This document shows positions 47,257 through 56,194 of a stretch of DNA of 64,000 nt, one piece after another. The stretch lies in assembly GCF_030811215.1 (NCBI RefSeq), contig NZ_JAUSQM010000001.1, positions 2,852,001-2,916,000 on the forward strand, in the 5' to 3' direction. The notes beneath the pieces are model-generated. The model was not told where the DNA came from, searched no databases, and saw only the letters and a program-made list of their open reading frames with translations. Each line of letters begins with the position of its first letter. Within the stretch, counting starts at the first letter, position 1. Source of the DNA: Nocardioides massiliensis. GTDB lineage: Bacteria; Actinomycetota; Actinomycetes; Propionibacteriales; Nocardioidaceae. The position numbers and the translations under genes are program-made.

Positions 47257-49439
47257 CCACCGCGCTCCCGCGTCGATGGGCGGCGCTCGCCGGGGCCGCC
47301 GTCCTCGCACTGGTCGCGCTGACCGTCGTCGTACCCCCGTGGGCCGCGGCCGAGGAGGAGTCCGCCGGCGTCAGCATCACGGGCGCGACCCTGACCTGGG
47401 CCCTCAACGACGAGATCGGCAACGCCGGCTTCGCGCCGGGCACGCGCAACTTCCTGCACGCCGGAGAGGTGCCGAACCCCGGTCGCGGCGGCTGGCAGAT
47501 GCCGAAGAGCGCCTGGCGCTCCGCCCACGGCAACGTGACCATCGAGAAGCCGGACGCGGGCGGAACCTACCGCGAGGCCACCTGGGAGGGACTCGCGACA
47601 ACCCCCCAGGGCGAGCCGGTGCTGATGCCGTTCGACGGAGGCGTCTCCAAGATCCGGGTGCGCATCGACGAGGGCACCGGGTGGTACGACCCCACGACCG
47701 GTCGTGCATCGCTCGGCTGGGATGCCACGTTCGGCGTGGTGTCCTACTCCGGCTTGTCGTTCTTCAACGTCTCCGGCATCCGCCTCGAGGTGCGGGCCGA
47801 CGGCAGCGGTGTCGTGACCGCGTCGCTGGCCGGCTACGAGGGCTCGCCCAGCGACGCCGACGTGTGGAACCCGATCCCACCCACGTCCGTCGTGCTGGCC
47901 GAGCTGCCGAAGGTCGAGCTGTCGGCCACCGGCGCAGAGGGGTCGAGCGGCTCGCTGCGCGCGACCCCGGCGTACACCGGAGTCACCTTCGAGCCCGGTG
48001 GCGCCGCGGCCAAGCAGGTACGCACCGGGACGTGGGGGGCGTGGCCCCGCTCCTTCGTGCGCTTCCAGGAGCGGCTCGGCACGGCGGAGTACTGGTACTC
48101 GACCGGTGCGGCGACCGATCGGCTGAAGGTCGCACAGCCGCTGGCCGTCACGTTCACCGTAGGCGACGAGACGACCGTGCCCGGGCCGAGTGAGCCAGTG
48201 CCTGTCGACCCCGACCCGGTGGACCCCGGGCCGGGCAAGCCGGGCACCCCCTCCGAACCCACCGACCCGACTCCGGCGCCCCCGGGTGGCGGACCGAAGG
48301 CGGGCAAGCAGCCCTTCACGGTGAAGAACGCCCAGCTGCGGTGGGGCATGAGTCGCGAGGCGGGCAACGCCGCGCACCTGCCCGGCACCGTCAACCTGTT
48401 CAGCGCCGGAGAGCTCCCCAAGGGCTCGAGCCCGTTGGCGCAGCGCGAATGGCGCGCGCGAGCAGGCGCCGTACGCATCGAGAAGCGCAGTGCCGCCGGC
48501 GACTACCGACTCGCGACCTGGGGTGGGCTGTCCACCACTGCGACGGGCGCAAGCGTCGCGCCGGCGAGCAGCGACGCGTTCAGCGACCACCAGGTCGTCA
48601 TCGACCACGGGTCCGGTCGCGTCGACCCCGCGCGCAAGAGCGCGACGATCCGCTGGTCGGGCCGCTGGTCGGTGGCGTTCTACTCCGGCCTCACCCGGTT
48701 CACGGTGGCCGACCCCGAGCTGCGGGTGCGCAACGGCCGCGGTCGGCTGTGGGGCACGCTGAGCGGGTACGCCGGGAGCCGCGAGGACGCCGTGAGTGGC
48801 GAGGAGTCCGTCCTCACGCCGATCCCCAGCAAGCGCGTCGTGCTTGCGGACCTGGGTGCGGTCCGGGTCGACCGGGCACGCGGGTTCGTGGTCACCCCGC
48901 GCTACGACCGGGTGCGCTACGACGCCAGCGGTGCCAACGCCGCGCAGGTCCGCACCGGCCCGTGGGGCTCGTTCCCCGCCGGGTTCATCGACTGGCTCGA
49001 GCCCGCCGGCGTCTCGGGGTTCTGGTATTCCACCGGTGGCAGCACCGACCGGCTGAAGGCCGCGCTGCCGGTCAGCGTCAGCTACCGCGCGTCCGCGCCG
49101 GTCGCCCAGCCGAAGCCCGAGCAGACCCCGACCCCTGAGCCCGTCCCCACGCCCGATCCTCTCCCGAGCGGCGGCAACACGGGTGTGCCCACGACGAGCG
49201 GCGCACCGGAGCCCGCCACGGCCACCGGTCCCGCGCTCGCGCCCCTGGCCGCTGGCCTACCGGCCCTGGCCACGCCCTTCTACGGCGGCCAGGCCGAGTC
49301 CGTCACGGCGCGCCCGATGGCGCTGCGCAGTGCCGCCGCTCCGTCCTCCGCCGCCCTCCCCTGGGCCCTCGGCACCGCCTTCCTGGCGCTCGCCGTCGCC
49401 CTGGCGCTCACGACACCTCGAACTTCGGCGCGTCGATGA
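47253..49439 (+). CDS. htaA: Two-domain HtaA heme-binding surface protein
   Basis: A 728-residue exported protein with a signal peptide (to about WAAAEEES) and a C-terminal membrane anchor (LPWALGTAFLALAVALALT). It carries two HtaA domains: about 40-290 (ATLTWALNDEIGNAGF ... YWYSTGAATDRLKVAQP) and 340-600 (AQLRWGMSREAGNAAHL ... FWYSTGGSTDRLKAALP). In Corynebacterium HtaA domains bind heme through conserved Tyr and His residues and pass it to HmuT. Pro-rich linkers separate the domains. Start GTG overlaps the previous stop by 4 nt. Confidence 0.93.
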   Translation: MTTALPRRWAALAGAAVLALVALTVVVPPWAAAEEESAGVSITGATLTWALNDEIGNAGFAPGTRNFLHAGEVPNPGRGGWQMPKSAWRSAHGNVTIEKPDAGGTYREATWEGLATTPQGEPVLMPFDGGVSKIRVRIDEGTGWYDPTTGRASLGWDATFGVVSYSGLSFFNVSGIRLEVRADGSGVVTASLAGYEGSPSDADVWNPIPPTSVVLAELPKVELSATGAEGSSGSLRATPAYTGVTFEPGGAAAKQVRTGTWGAWPRSFVRFQERLGTAEYWYSTGAATDRLKVAQPLAVTFTVGDETTVPGPSEPVPVDPDPVDPGPGKPGTPSEPTDPTPAPPGGGPKAGKQPFTVKNAQLRWGMSREAGNAAHLPGTVNLFSAGELPKGSSPLAQREWRARAGAVRIEKRSAAGDYRLATWGGLSTTATGASVAPASSDAFSDHQVVIDHGSGRVDPARKSATIRWSGRWSVAFYSGLTRFTVADPELRVRNGRGRLWGTLSGYAGSREDAVSGEESVLTPIPSKRVVLADLGAVRVDRARGFVVTPRYDRVRYDASGANAAQVRTGPWGSFPAGFIDWLEPAGVSGFWYSTGGSTDRLKAALPVSVSYRASAPVAQPKPEQTPTPEPVPTPDPLPSGGNTGVPTTSGAPEPATATGPALAPLAAGLPALATPFYGGQAESVTARPMALRSAAAPSSAALPWALGTAFLALAVALALTTPRTSARR

Positions 49440-49488
49440 CGCCCGGATCCCTGCGCTCCCCCGGGAGCCACCACCTAGAAGGAGAACG

Positions 49489-50634
49489 ATGAACAGCACC
49501 CGCAGTCGCCGCGTTCGTGTCGGCGGCACGCTGGTCGCGCTCGTGGCCGGCCTGTTGGCCGGTCCGGCCCTGGCCGTGTCGCCCGCCGTCGCGGAGGAGA
49601 CCGCCGTTCCGACGGTGTCGGTCTCGAAGACCGCATTCCTGCCTGACGAGACCGCCGCGATCACGGTCACCGGCACCGGCTTCGACCCGGAGCTGGCTAA
49701 GGGCGCCCATCCCCCGTTGGCCGGTCGGCCAAGCGGCGTCTACATCGCTTTCGGCCGCTTCTCCGACGACTGGGCGCCGTCATCCGGGAGTCCGAGGAGC
49801 AGCAGGCCAGCGGCGGATGTGAACTGGGCCGTACTGGCCGAGAACCTGTTCCTGATCGGCGGCGCCGCCAACGGCGGGATCGTTCTGACCCCCGAGGGAG
49901 GATTCGAGGCGACTCTCACGGTCTCGAAGGACTCGGCTGATGCAGCTGCGAAGGACCTTGCGGGCGGCAACTATGGCATCTACACCTACCCCGGAGGAGG
50001 CGCAACCCAGCCGCTGTACGAGACCTACACCCCGATCACCTTCGGCACCACGGCCGAGCCTGCTGCTTCCACCATCACCCTGGCCGCTGGACCGGCGGCC
50101 TACGGTCGAGCTGCTACTGCCACCGCGACGGTGACGGCCGAGGGCGGCGCCACCCCGAGCGGCGAGGTCGAGGTGCTCCAGGGCGCCAAGGTCCTCGGAA
50201 CCGCCACCCTCGACAACGGCACGGCGGTGGTGAAGCTCCCGGCGCGCCTGCGCGCCGGCACGCACCAGCTGACGGCGCGTTATGCCGGTGACACCGGTGT
50301 TGCGCCGAGCTCGACCACCGCGACCCTGCGCGTCGCCAAGGCCGCATCGCGGGTCGTCGCCAAGGTCGCGAAGAAGCGCGTCAAGGTCGGCAAGCGCGTG
50401 CGTCTGAACATCCAGGTCGGCTCGCCGGTCAAGGGCGTGCGTCCCACCGCCGGCACGGTTCGGGTGCAGATGCGCGGGTTCGCCAAGGTCGTCAAGATCA
50501 ACAAGGCCGGCAAGGCGCGCGTCGTCCTCCCGGCGCGCAAGAAGGCCGGCAACTTCAAGGTCGTCGTCACCTACCGGGGTGCGGCGAACTTCAAGGCCGC
50601 CCGCACCACCGCCGTTCAGCGCGTCGCGCGCTGA
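49489..50634 (+). CDS. Secreted protein with Ig-like repeat domain, end of the heme operon
   Basis: A 381-residue exported protein. Signal peptide TRSRRVRVGGTLVALVAGLLAGPALAV. The N-terminal half (SVSKTAFLPDETAAITVTGTGF, GVYIAFGRFSDDWAPSSG, YETYTPITF) resembles the HtaA-family partner in the previous gene but 1. The middle SGEVEVLQGAKVLGTATLDNGTAVVKLPARLRAGTHQLTARYAGD is a bacterial Ig-like (Big) repeat. The C-terminus is Lys/Arg-rich (AKKRVKVGKRVRLNIQV). AGAAGGAG is the ribosome site. An IS1380-type element is inserted at its stop codon. Confidence 0.8.
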   Translation: MNSTRSRRVRVGGTLVALVAGLLAGPALAVSPAVAEETAVPTVSVSKTAFLPDETAAITVTGTGFDPELAKGAHPPLAGRPSGVYIAFGRFSDDWAPSSGSPRSSRPAADVNWAVLAENLFLIGGAANGGIVLTPEGGFEATLTVSKDSADAAAKDLAGGNYGIYTYPGGGATQPLYETYTPITFGTTAEPAASTITLAAGPAAYGRAATATATVTAEGGATPSGEVEVLQGAKVLGTATLDNGTAVVKLPARLRAGTHQLTARYAGDTGVAPSSTTATLRVAKAASRVVAKVAKKRVKVGKRVRLNIQVGSPVKGVRPTAGTVRVQMRGFAKVVKINKAGKARVVLPARKKAGNFKVVVTYRGAANFKAARTTAVQRVAR

Positions 50635-50635
50635 G

Positions 50636-52276
50636 CCCTGATCCACCGATGGGTGGAGAGTTGAGCGTGGCGTAGAACGAGAATGCCCTTGCTGGGCGAG
50701 AGAATCGGAGTTACCACACACACGATTCCGGGCCGAGCAAGGGACACCTCGTAAGTGAAAGCCTCTCACACGATCAGGCCCGTCTTCGATGATCCGAACT
50801 TGGTGTCGGCCGCAGGTCTGGTTCCGGCGCTTCGGTTGGCCGAGTCGGCCGGCCTGCACGATCTCCTCGCGCAGCGACTGACGGTGCCTTCGCCGAATGC
50901 GGCGACGAAGGCGACCAGCGTGGTGGGCGGGATGCTCGCGGGCGCAGACAGCATCGATGACCTGGACCTACTCCGGCACGGCGGGATGGGTCGGCTGTTC
51001 GGCGGGGTGCGGGCACCCTCCACGCTGGGCACGTTCCTACGTTCCTTCACCCACGGGCACGTGCAGCAGCTCGACGCGGTCGGTGGCCGGCTCCTGGCCG
51101 GCCTCGCCGACCGGGTTCCAGGACTGGTCGCTGGCGGCGATGCCGCTGAGGAGACCGCGTTCATCGATGTCGATGACACGATCCGCGAGGTCCACGGCTA
51201 TGCCAAGCAAGGCGCCGCCTACGGCTACTCCCGGGTGCGGGGGCTGAACATCCAGCTCGCCACGGTCTCCACGCCGTTGAGCGCGCCCGTGATCGCTCGG
51301 GCACGGCTACGCAAGGGCAACACCGCGTCCGCAGCGGGTGCCGGCCGGCTGCTGGCCCAGGCCATCGGCACCGCCCGTGCATCGGGCGTGAAGGGCCCGA
51401 TCCTGTGCCGGGCCGACTCGGCCTACTACGGATGGGCCTTCGTCGGGACCGCGATCCGCGCGAAGACCTGGTTCTCCGTGACCGCCCGGATGACCCCCAG
51501 CGTGAGCGCCGCAATCACCGGCATCGACCAAGAAGCATGGACACCGATCAAGTATCCGAACGCGATCTGGGAGGAGACAGAGCAGCGCTGGATCTCCGAC
51601 GCGGAGGTCGCCGAGGTGGCCTTCGTGGCGTTCACCGGCCGCCGCAAGGCCGAGCACGTGGCCTGCCGGCTGGTTGTGCGCCGGGTCAAGCGGCTCCAGG
51701 CCCTCGCCGGCGACGGCACCGAACAAGGTGAGCTGTTCGCCAGCTACCGGCACCACGCGTTCATCACCAACTCCACCCTCGACATCGTTGAGGCAGACCA
51801 GGCTCACCGTGACCACGCGATCGTCGAGCAGGTCATCGCCGAACTCAAGGACGGCGCCCTGGCGCACCTGCCGTCGGGGAAGTACGCGGCGAACGCCGCG
51901 TGGGTCGCGCTCGCAGTGATCGCGTTCAACATCGCCCGTGCCACCGCCGTCGCCGCCAACATGGCCAAGGTCCGATGGGCGACCCTGCGCAAGCGGATCA
52001 TCAACATCCCCGCCCGGATCGCGGCCACCGGCCGCCGACTCATCCTGCACCTCCCGATCCGATGGCCCTGGGCAGAGCAGTGGGACACCCTCCACGCGCT
52101 CGCGACCGGACCACCAACACCCGCCACGACGTGACCATCCAGCCCAGCACGGGCGCAACCGAGGACCCTGAAGTGGAAGAACCGGCGTAGACCGGCAGGT
52201 CCCGCACGCCCACGACGCCGCGATACCCGCCAGCGCCGAGAACGACCACTACAGAAACAACGTCGGTGGATCAGGG
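50636..52276. mobile_element. IS1380-family insertion sequence, intact
   Basis: A 1641-bp element. Ends are CCCTGATCCACCGA at 50636 and its complement TCGGTGGATCAGGG up to 52276. It is flanked by a 5-bp direct repeat CTGAG (50631-50635 and 52277-52281), matching the 4-5 bp target duplication of IS1380 elements. The left copy of the duplication contains the stop codon TGA of the upstream gene, so the insertion leaves that protein intact. A single long transposase gene fills it. Confidence 0.92.
50755..52134 (+). CDS. IS1380-family transposase
   Basis: A 459-residue DDE transposase without frameshift or stop. The catalytic region has FIDVDDTIREVHGYAKQGAAYGY (first Asp), GPILCRADSAYYGWAF (second Asp) and IVEQVIAELKDGALAHLPSG (Glu) with the Y/LxxR-like helix. 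Upstream LFGGVRAPSTLGTFLRSFTHGH is typical of IS1380 transposases. GTG start at 50755. The element should be functional. Nearby sequence gives no sign of a second copy. Confidence 0.93.
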   Translation: MKASHTIRPVFDDPNLVSAAGLVPALRLAESAGLHDLLAQRLTVPSPNAATKATSVVGGMLAGADSIDDLDLLRHGGMGRLFGGVRAPSTLGTFLRSFTHGHVQQLDAVGGRLLAGLADRVPGLVAGGDAAEETAFIDVDDTIREVHGYAKQGAAYGYSRVRGLNIQLATVSTPLSAPVIARARLRKGNTASAAGAGRLLAQAIGTARASGVKGPILCRADSAYYGWAFVGTAIRAKTWFSVTARMTPSVSAAITGIDQEAWTPIKYPNAIWEETEQRWISDAEVAEVAFVAFTGRRKAEHVACRLVVRRVKRLQALAGDGTEQGELFASYRHHAFITNSTLDIVEADQAHRDHAIVEQVIAELKDGALAHLPSGKYAANAAWVALAVIAFNIARATAVAANMAKVRWATLRKRIINIPARIAATGRRLILHLPIRWPWAEQWDTLHALATGPPTPATT

Positions 52277-52291
52277 CTGAGTCGAACCCAT

Positions 52292-52349
52292 CGAGCGGCC
52301 CCGCACCCGTGGTGGCCTGTTCGGCTTTTAGTGTGGTTTTGGGCGCGCC
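52292..52349 (+). repeat. Left inverted copy, also a possible terminator
   Basis: The central block (52314-52336) is identical in inverted form to 57409-57431, and GGCGCGCC at 52342-52349 is conserved too. Its first part can fold into a stem (CGAGCGGCC with GGCCTGTTCGG) followed by CTTTTA, which resembles a rho-independent terminator. If so it may be the original terminator of the heme operon, now separated from it by the IS1380 element. Confidence 0.8.
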
Positions 52350-52353
52350 TTGT

Positions 52354-52403
52354 CCGGCCCTCCCGGTAGCCTTGACCCTTCGGTCAGGGCCCGGGAGGGC
52401 CGG
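52354..52403. other. Strong two-part hairpin before the transposase-like gene
   Basis: Outer stem CCGGCCCTCCCGG pairs perfectly with CCGGGAGGGCCGG (13 bp, 52354-52366 and 52391-52403), and an inner stem of 8 bp with a CTTC loop sits between them (52370-52389). It lies 24 nt before the GTG of the transposase-like gene and 4 nt after the GGCGCGCC of the left end. It may block read-through transcription into the transposase or be an end-recognition structure. Confidence 0.85.
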
Positions 52404-52426
52404 TTCGCGTTCGGAGGGGGTCGCTG

Positions 52427-54448
52427 GTGGTTGCCGCCCGCGACCTCGAGGACGGCACTGCCGGTGGGACCGGCGCCGGCACGCTGTCTGGCGGAGACGT
52501 CCCGCCAGGAGGACAACTGACCGACGCAGCAGCACCGCAGTGCCCGGACCCGTCACACGCGGGGAGCCGGGTGCGCCGCCGTGGGCTCAGGGCCTCCGCG
52601 GCCGGCACGCGGCAGCGGTTCGAGTGCCTGCCCGAGACCGGAAAGCGGCACTTCTTCACCACCCCGGCCGCCGGAGCGGTCGAGGCTGGACGCTCACCGA
52701 GGCAGCGGTGCCCTGACCCGCGGCACGCCGACGCCCGGGTCCAGGGACGAGGCACGCGCACGACGAAGGCGGGCACCTGGCGGCGGTTCCGGTGCACCCG
52801 GCCCGACGGCAGCTCGCACTTCTTCCAGGTGCTCGCCTCGGCGGCCGGCACCCAGCTCACCTCGCTCGACCGCCCGCCGGGGTGCCCCGAGCACGCGGTC
52901 TCGAAGGTGACCCGGCAGGGCGTGTACGGCCGCGGCGCCACGAAGCGGCAGCGCTACCGCTGTGTCCCCGCCGACGGCACGGCGCCACACACCTTCACCC
53001 CGCCACTGGCACGGGAGGCCGTCGAGGTCGGTGTCGAGAGCTGCACGACTTGCGACGAACTGCTCTCCCCGCACCGCGGCGCGCTCACCGGCGCCCGGCA
53101 CACCCCGTGGACGCTCGCGTTGTACGCCCGGGCGCTGAACGAGCTCTCGATGGGCGCCAGCTACGCGGCGGTGTCGCTGATGATGCGCGAGTACCGCGAC
53201 CGAGCCAGCCGCCACCTGCTCGAGCACCATGGCGGCGGCGCGCTGCTCGACGGGCAGGCGACCGGGGCCGCGCAGTCGTACACCGCCGCGCAGGGCAAGT
53301 CCGCCTGGCACCTCGCCGCCGACCTGGTGGAGCAGTACGCACCGCTGCTGTGGCGCCCCGTCGAGCAGCAGATGCGCGACCGCGACCGGCAGCAGCGCGC
53401 CGCGAACGACCAGCAGCTCGCCGCTGCACCGAACGCCGCGCTCGCCACCCCCATCACCTGGCTGCTCGACGAGCAGCCGGTCATTTTGTCCGGCCGTCGC
53501 CGGCGCGGCCAGCAGCGGCGCCTGGAGCGGAACCAGTGGAGCTTGCTGGTGGTCGTCGAGGTCCGCTGGCACCCGGCCGAGGACCCGATGAGCTACCCGC
53601 GTCGGGAGTACCGGCTCCGGCTGGCGCGCGCCTACCCGCGCGCGAACGAACAGGCGTGGCGGCTGGTGCTGGACGAGCTCGGCGAACGCCCGGACTTCAT
53701 CGTCGCCGACAACGCCGAAGCCATCAGCAACGCGGTGACGAAGCAGTACGGCGCAGGGGTCGTCGGACTGGTCCCGAGCCTGTTCCACATCCAGCGCAAC
53801 CTCCGCGACGCACTGAGGAAGCTGCCAGGGGCGACCACCAAGCTCGAGGGGCGCACCGTGCTGGTCCCCGAACTGGCCAAGCACCTCGACGTGCTCGCTC
53901 GCGACGAGCTGCTCAACCTCGGCCCCGCCGACTGGACACGGTGGTGGGACGACCTCATCGGAGCCGTCGCCACGCTGCCGGCGCCCGTGACCGGAGTGCT
54001 GGAGCAGCGCCGCATCTACGAACCCCGGGTCGCGGCCGCGCTGCCCATCCTGGCCCGACAGCCGCAGCTGCCGGCGTCCAACGCCGCGGTCGAGAACCGG
54101 ATCCGGCACGCGCTTGAGCCGTTCCTGGACAACCGCAAGCAGCTGTACCGCAACCTCGCCCGGACGAACTTCCTGCTCGATCTCGCGGTCGCCCGGGCCC
54201 AGGGCGCGTTCACCGACCTCGACGAGGTCACCCGGCTGCTGCGCGAAGACAACGAGGCCGCCGGCGGGTGGGCACCCGCCCCGCGCACCCTCGCCGACGC
54301 TCAACCGCCACCGCGCGCCGAGGGTGAGCCGCCACCGGTGTACTCCTCGCTGTTGAACCCGCTGCTGGTCGCCGCGCTCGCCGAGCAGCGGCTCACCCAA
54401 CCACCCGTTCGGCAGCAGGGCGGGCAGCAGAGCGGAGGGCGACCGTGA
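52427..54448 (+). CDS. DDE-transposase-like protein with three zinc-ribbon repeats
   Basis: A 673-residue protein. The N-terminus has three related CPDxxH ... QRFxC ... HxF units (about residues 39-75, 92-130, 150-188) resembling zinc-ribbon DNA-binding repeats, then a CTTC unit. The C-terminal half has the catalytic-domain pattern of a MULE/IS-type transposase: WLLDEQPV (Asp near 347), FIVADNAEAISNAV (Asp near 427), LVPSLFHIQRNLRDALR, and NAAVENRIRHALEPFLDNRK (Glu near 554). The start is GTG 52427 with no clear ribosome site. The GTGA overlap with the next gene couples translation to an exonuclease. I do not know a named family. Confidence 0.72.
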   Translation: MVAARDLEDGTAGGTGAGTLSGGDVPPGGQLTDAAAPQCPDPSHAGSRVRRRGLRASAAGTRQRFECLPETGKRHFFTTPAAGAVEAGRSPRQRCPDPRHADARVQGRGTRTTKAGTWRRFRCTRPDGSSHFFQVLASAAGTQLTSLDRPPGCPEHAVSKVTRQGVYGRGATKRQRYRCVPADGTAPHTFTPPLAREAVEVGVESCTTCDELLSPHRGALTGARHTPWTLALYARALNELSMGASYAAVSLMMREYRDRASRHLLEHHGGGALLDGQATGAAQSYTAAQGKSAWHLAADLVEQYAPLLWRPVEQQMRDRDRQQRAANDQQLAAAPNAALATPITWLLDEQPVILSGRRRRGQQRRLERNQWSLLVVVEVRWHPAEDPMSYPRREYRLRLARAYPRANEQAWRLVLDELGERPDFIVADNAEAISNAVTKQYGAGVVGLVPSLFHIQRNLRDALRKLPGATTKLEGRTVLVPELAKHLDVLARDELLNLGPADWTRWWDDLIGAVATLPAPVTGVLEQRRIYEPRVAAALPILARQPQLPASNAAVENRIRHALEPFLDNRKQLYRNLARTNFLLDLAVARAQGAFTDLDEVTRLLREDNEAAGGWAPAPRTLADAQPPPRAEGEPPPVYSSLLNPLLVAALAEQRLTQPPVRQQGGQQSGGRP

Positions 54449-55611
54449 CGCTCACCGACGCCGGCTTCGAGCTGTTCCAGCACCTCACCGCCCGCACCTT
54501 CCTCGTGCTCGACACCGAGTACACCCGCGACCCCGACGGGGATGGCGACCGCATCATCTCCCTGGCCATCACCCCGGTTGTCGGCGGGAAACGGGTTCGC
54601 GACGGCGAGCTGTACGTCGAGATGAACCCCGGCGTGCCCGTCGACCCCCGCTCCACCGCGGTGCACGGCTTCACCACCGAGGCCGTGGCCCGCAAGCGCC
54701 GCTTCGGCTACTACGCGCCCGCGGTGCTCGACGCCCTCACCGTCCCCGACGCGGTGCTGGTCTGCCACACCGGCAGCGACATCCGGGTGCTGCGCCGCGA
54801 GTTGGAGCGGCTCGACGAGGCGAGGGCAACCGGGGACGCGACGGTGACCGTCGGCCTCGAGCAGCTGCCCGAGCTGCCCATCATCGACACCAGCCCCCTG
54901 CCGCGACTGCTCCGGCTGCCCGGCGTCGGTCAGCGCGGCGTCGTCAGCCTCGCCACCTTGTGCCAGCTCGTCGGGGTCGCCAACGCCGAGGCGCACCACG
55001 CCCGCGCGGACGCCCGCGCCACCGCCGACGCCCTGGTCAAGCTGCTCCTTCACGCCGCCGGGGCGTTCGCCTACGCCAGCCTCGAGGCGCTGCTCGAAGA
55101 TCACGCCCGGGGCACTACCCACGACCCGAAGCTTCCTGGCTACATCCGCAGCCGCCGCGAAGCGCCCGTCGTCCCGACCGAGCACCTGGTCCGCCACGAC
55201 TCCCCTCTCACCCACGCGGGCACTCCGGCCGAGCAGCAGGCGTGGTTGGAGCTGGCCGTGGAGTGCGTGCGGCTGCGCTGCCCGCACCTGCGCACCGAAG
55301 CCACCCTCGCCGCCCAGGAGAACGGCGCCGCGCTGTTCGACCCACTCGTCGCGCTGCTGGCCACCGTCACCGAGCCCGGCCAGGCAGGCACCCTGCTCGG
55401 CGCCGTCGCCGCGCTCATCACCGCCTCCAGCCCTGGTGCCGACCCGCCCGCGGCCGCGCCCGCGCTCGCGCACACCCGGGCGCTGCGCTGGTGGGCCAAG
55501 CAGCGGCCCAGGTCGAAGCCTCCACCCCGTGCGAGCCGTCCGGGTCTCCCTCCTGCCCCGACTGCTGGGAAGGTCACGGTTGCCCCCGCGACACGCTGTA
55601 CCAGCCGGTGA
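54445..55611 (+). CDS. DEDDh-type 3'-5' exonuclease, DnaQ-like
   Basis: A 388-residue protein whose first 200 residues form an RNase T/DnaQ fold. Catalytic acids are in FLVLDTEYTRD (Asp23, Glu25), HTGSDIRVLRRELERL (Asp near 112) and HHARADARATADALV (His and Asp near 190). The rest is helical and of unknown function. It starts at GTG 54445 inside the stop of the transposase-like gene. The last 40 residues look out of frame: the neighbouring minus-one frame continues with a zinc-type motif (next entry). Probably a real accessory nuclease for the transposase. Confidence 0.8.
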   Translation: MTLTDAGFELFQHLTARTFLVLDTEYTRDPDGDGDRIISLAITPVVGGKRVRDGELYVEMNPGVPVDPRSTAVHGFTTEAVARKRRFGYYAPAVLDALTVPDAVLVCHTGSDIRVLRRELERLDEARATGDATVTVGLEQLPELPIIDTSPLPRLLRLPGVGQRGVVSLATLCQLVGVANAEAHHARADARATADALVKLLLHAAGAFAYASLEALLEDHARGTTHDPKLPGYIRSRREAPVVPTEHLVRHDSPLTHAGTPAEQQAWLELAVECVRLRCPHLRTEATLAAQENGAALFDPLVALLATVTEPGQAGTLLGAVAALITASSPGADPPAAAPALAHTRALRWWAKQRPRSKPPPRASRPGLPPAPTAGKVTVAPATRCTSR

Positions 55612-56093
55612 CCCGGATCGCGGTGCTCGGCGAGCAGGGCAGGCTCACCAAGACCGGCATCCGAGACCGCCTCTTCGGCAAGCGCGAGGACCGTCGCATC
55701 AACCGCTGGTCACCGACCCACCCGCGCGAGACCGCGTACATGGCTTGGATGGTGTTCACCTTCACCGTCGAGGAGGACCGGGTCCTCGCCGCGAACGACT
55801 ACCTCGCCGCCGCGATGAGCAAGGACCTCCACCTGCACGAGCCGCGGCTGGCCCGGATCGCGTGCCAGTCGATCGCGGAGACCCGCGGGCTGACCGCAGC
55901 GAAGGAGGCCGCGGGGACGGTGCTCGCCGGCCGCACGACCGACCCGGCCTACGATGAGCTCGAACTGTGGATGACCTGGCACGAGCAGGCCGCGGTCGCC
56001 ACCGCCCGGGCCCAGCAGCCGCGCACCATCACCCACCGGCGCCTCGCCCGCCCCGAAGGGCGCGTGAACCCGAACCCCTACCTGCCGCGCTGA
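55491..56093 (+). CDS. Frame -1 continuation of the exonuclease (or separate ORF)
   Basis: About 200 residues if started at GTG 55491. It begins VGQAAAQVEASTPCEPSG and soon has CPDCWEGHGCPRDTLYQPVTRIAVLG, a cysteine motif seen at the end of related exonuclease-like proteins, then DRLFGKREDRRINRWSPTHPRETAYMAW. It overlaps the exonuclease gene for 121 nt in the -1 frame, and joining the two frames by a -1 shift gives a coding length of exactly 550 codons. It may be made by frameshifting, or the gene may have lost one base. Function unknown. Confidence 0.5.
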   Translation: MGQAAAQVEASTPCEPSGSPSCPDCWEGHGCPRDTLYQPVTRIAVLGEQGRLTKTGIRDRLFGKREDRRINRWSPTHPRETAYMAWMVFTFTVEEDRVLAANDYLAAAMSKDLHLHEPRLARIACQSIAETRGLTAAKEAAGTVLAGRTTDPAYDELELWMTWHEQAAVATARAQQPRTITHRRLARPEGRVNPNPYLPR

Positions 56094-56181
56094 TGGACGA
56101 ACCAGTCGGACATCCCAGCCGGCGTTGAAGCGCGCGCCCCCGTTCTCCCACCGCGATGAAAGAAATGTTCAGCGCACACTG

Positions 56182-56187
56182 TACTAT
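56182..56187 (+). promoter_or_regulatory. -10 hexamer of the cmtR-cadD cassette
   Basis: TACTAT lies 7 nt before the ATG at 56195, giving a leaderless start. The surrounding TGTTCAGCGCACACTGTAC and later TTCAGCACATG look like partial repeats and could be the CmtR operator. Confidence 0.55.
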
Positions 56188-56194
56188 TCAGCAC

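Noticed and set aside
52292-52336. Inverted repeat counted simply as transposon ends
   Set aside because: Not excluded, but the copy can fold as a terminator for the upstream operon and no target duplication is visible, so I kept the moderate confidence rather than stating it as fact.
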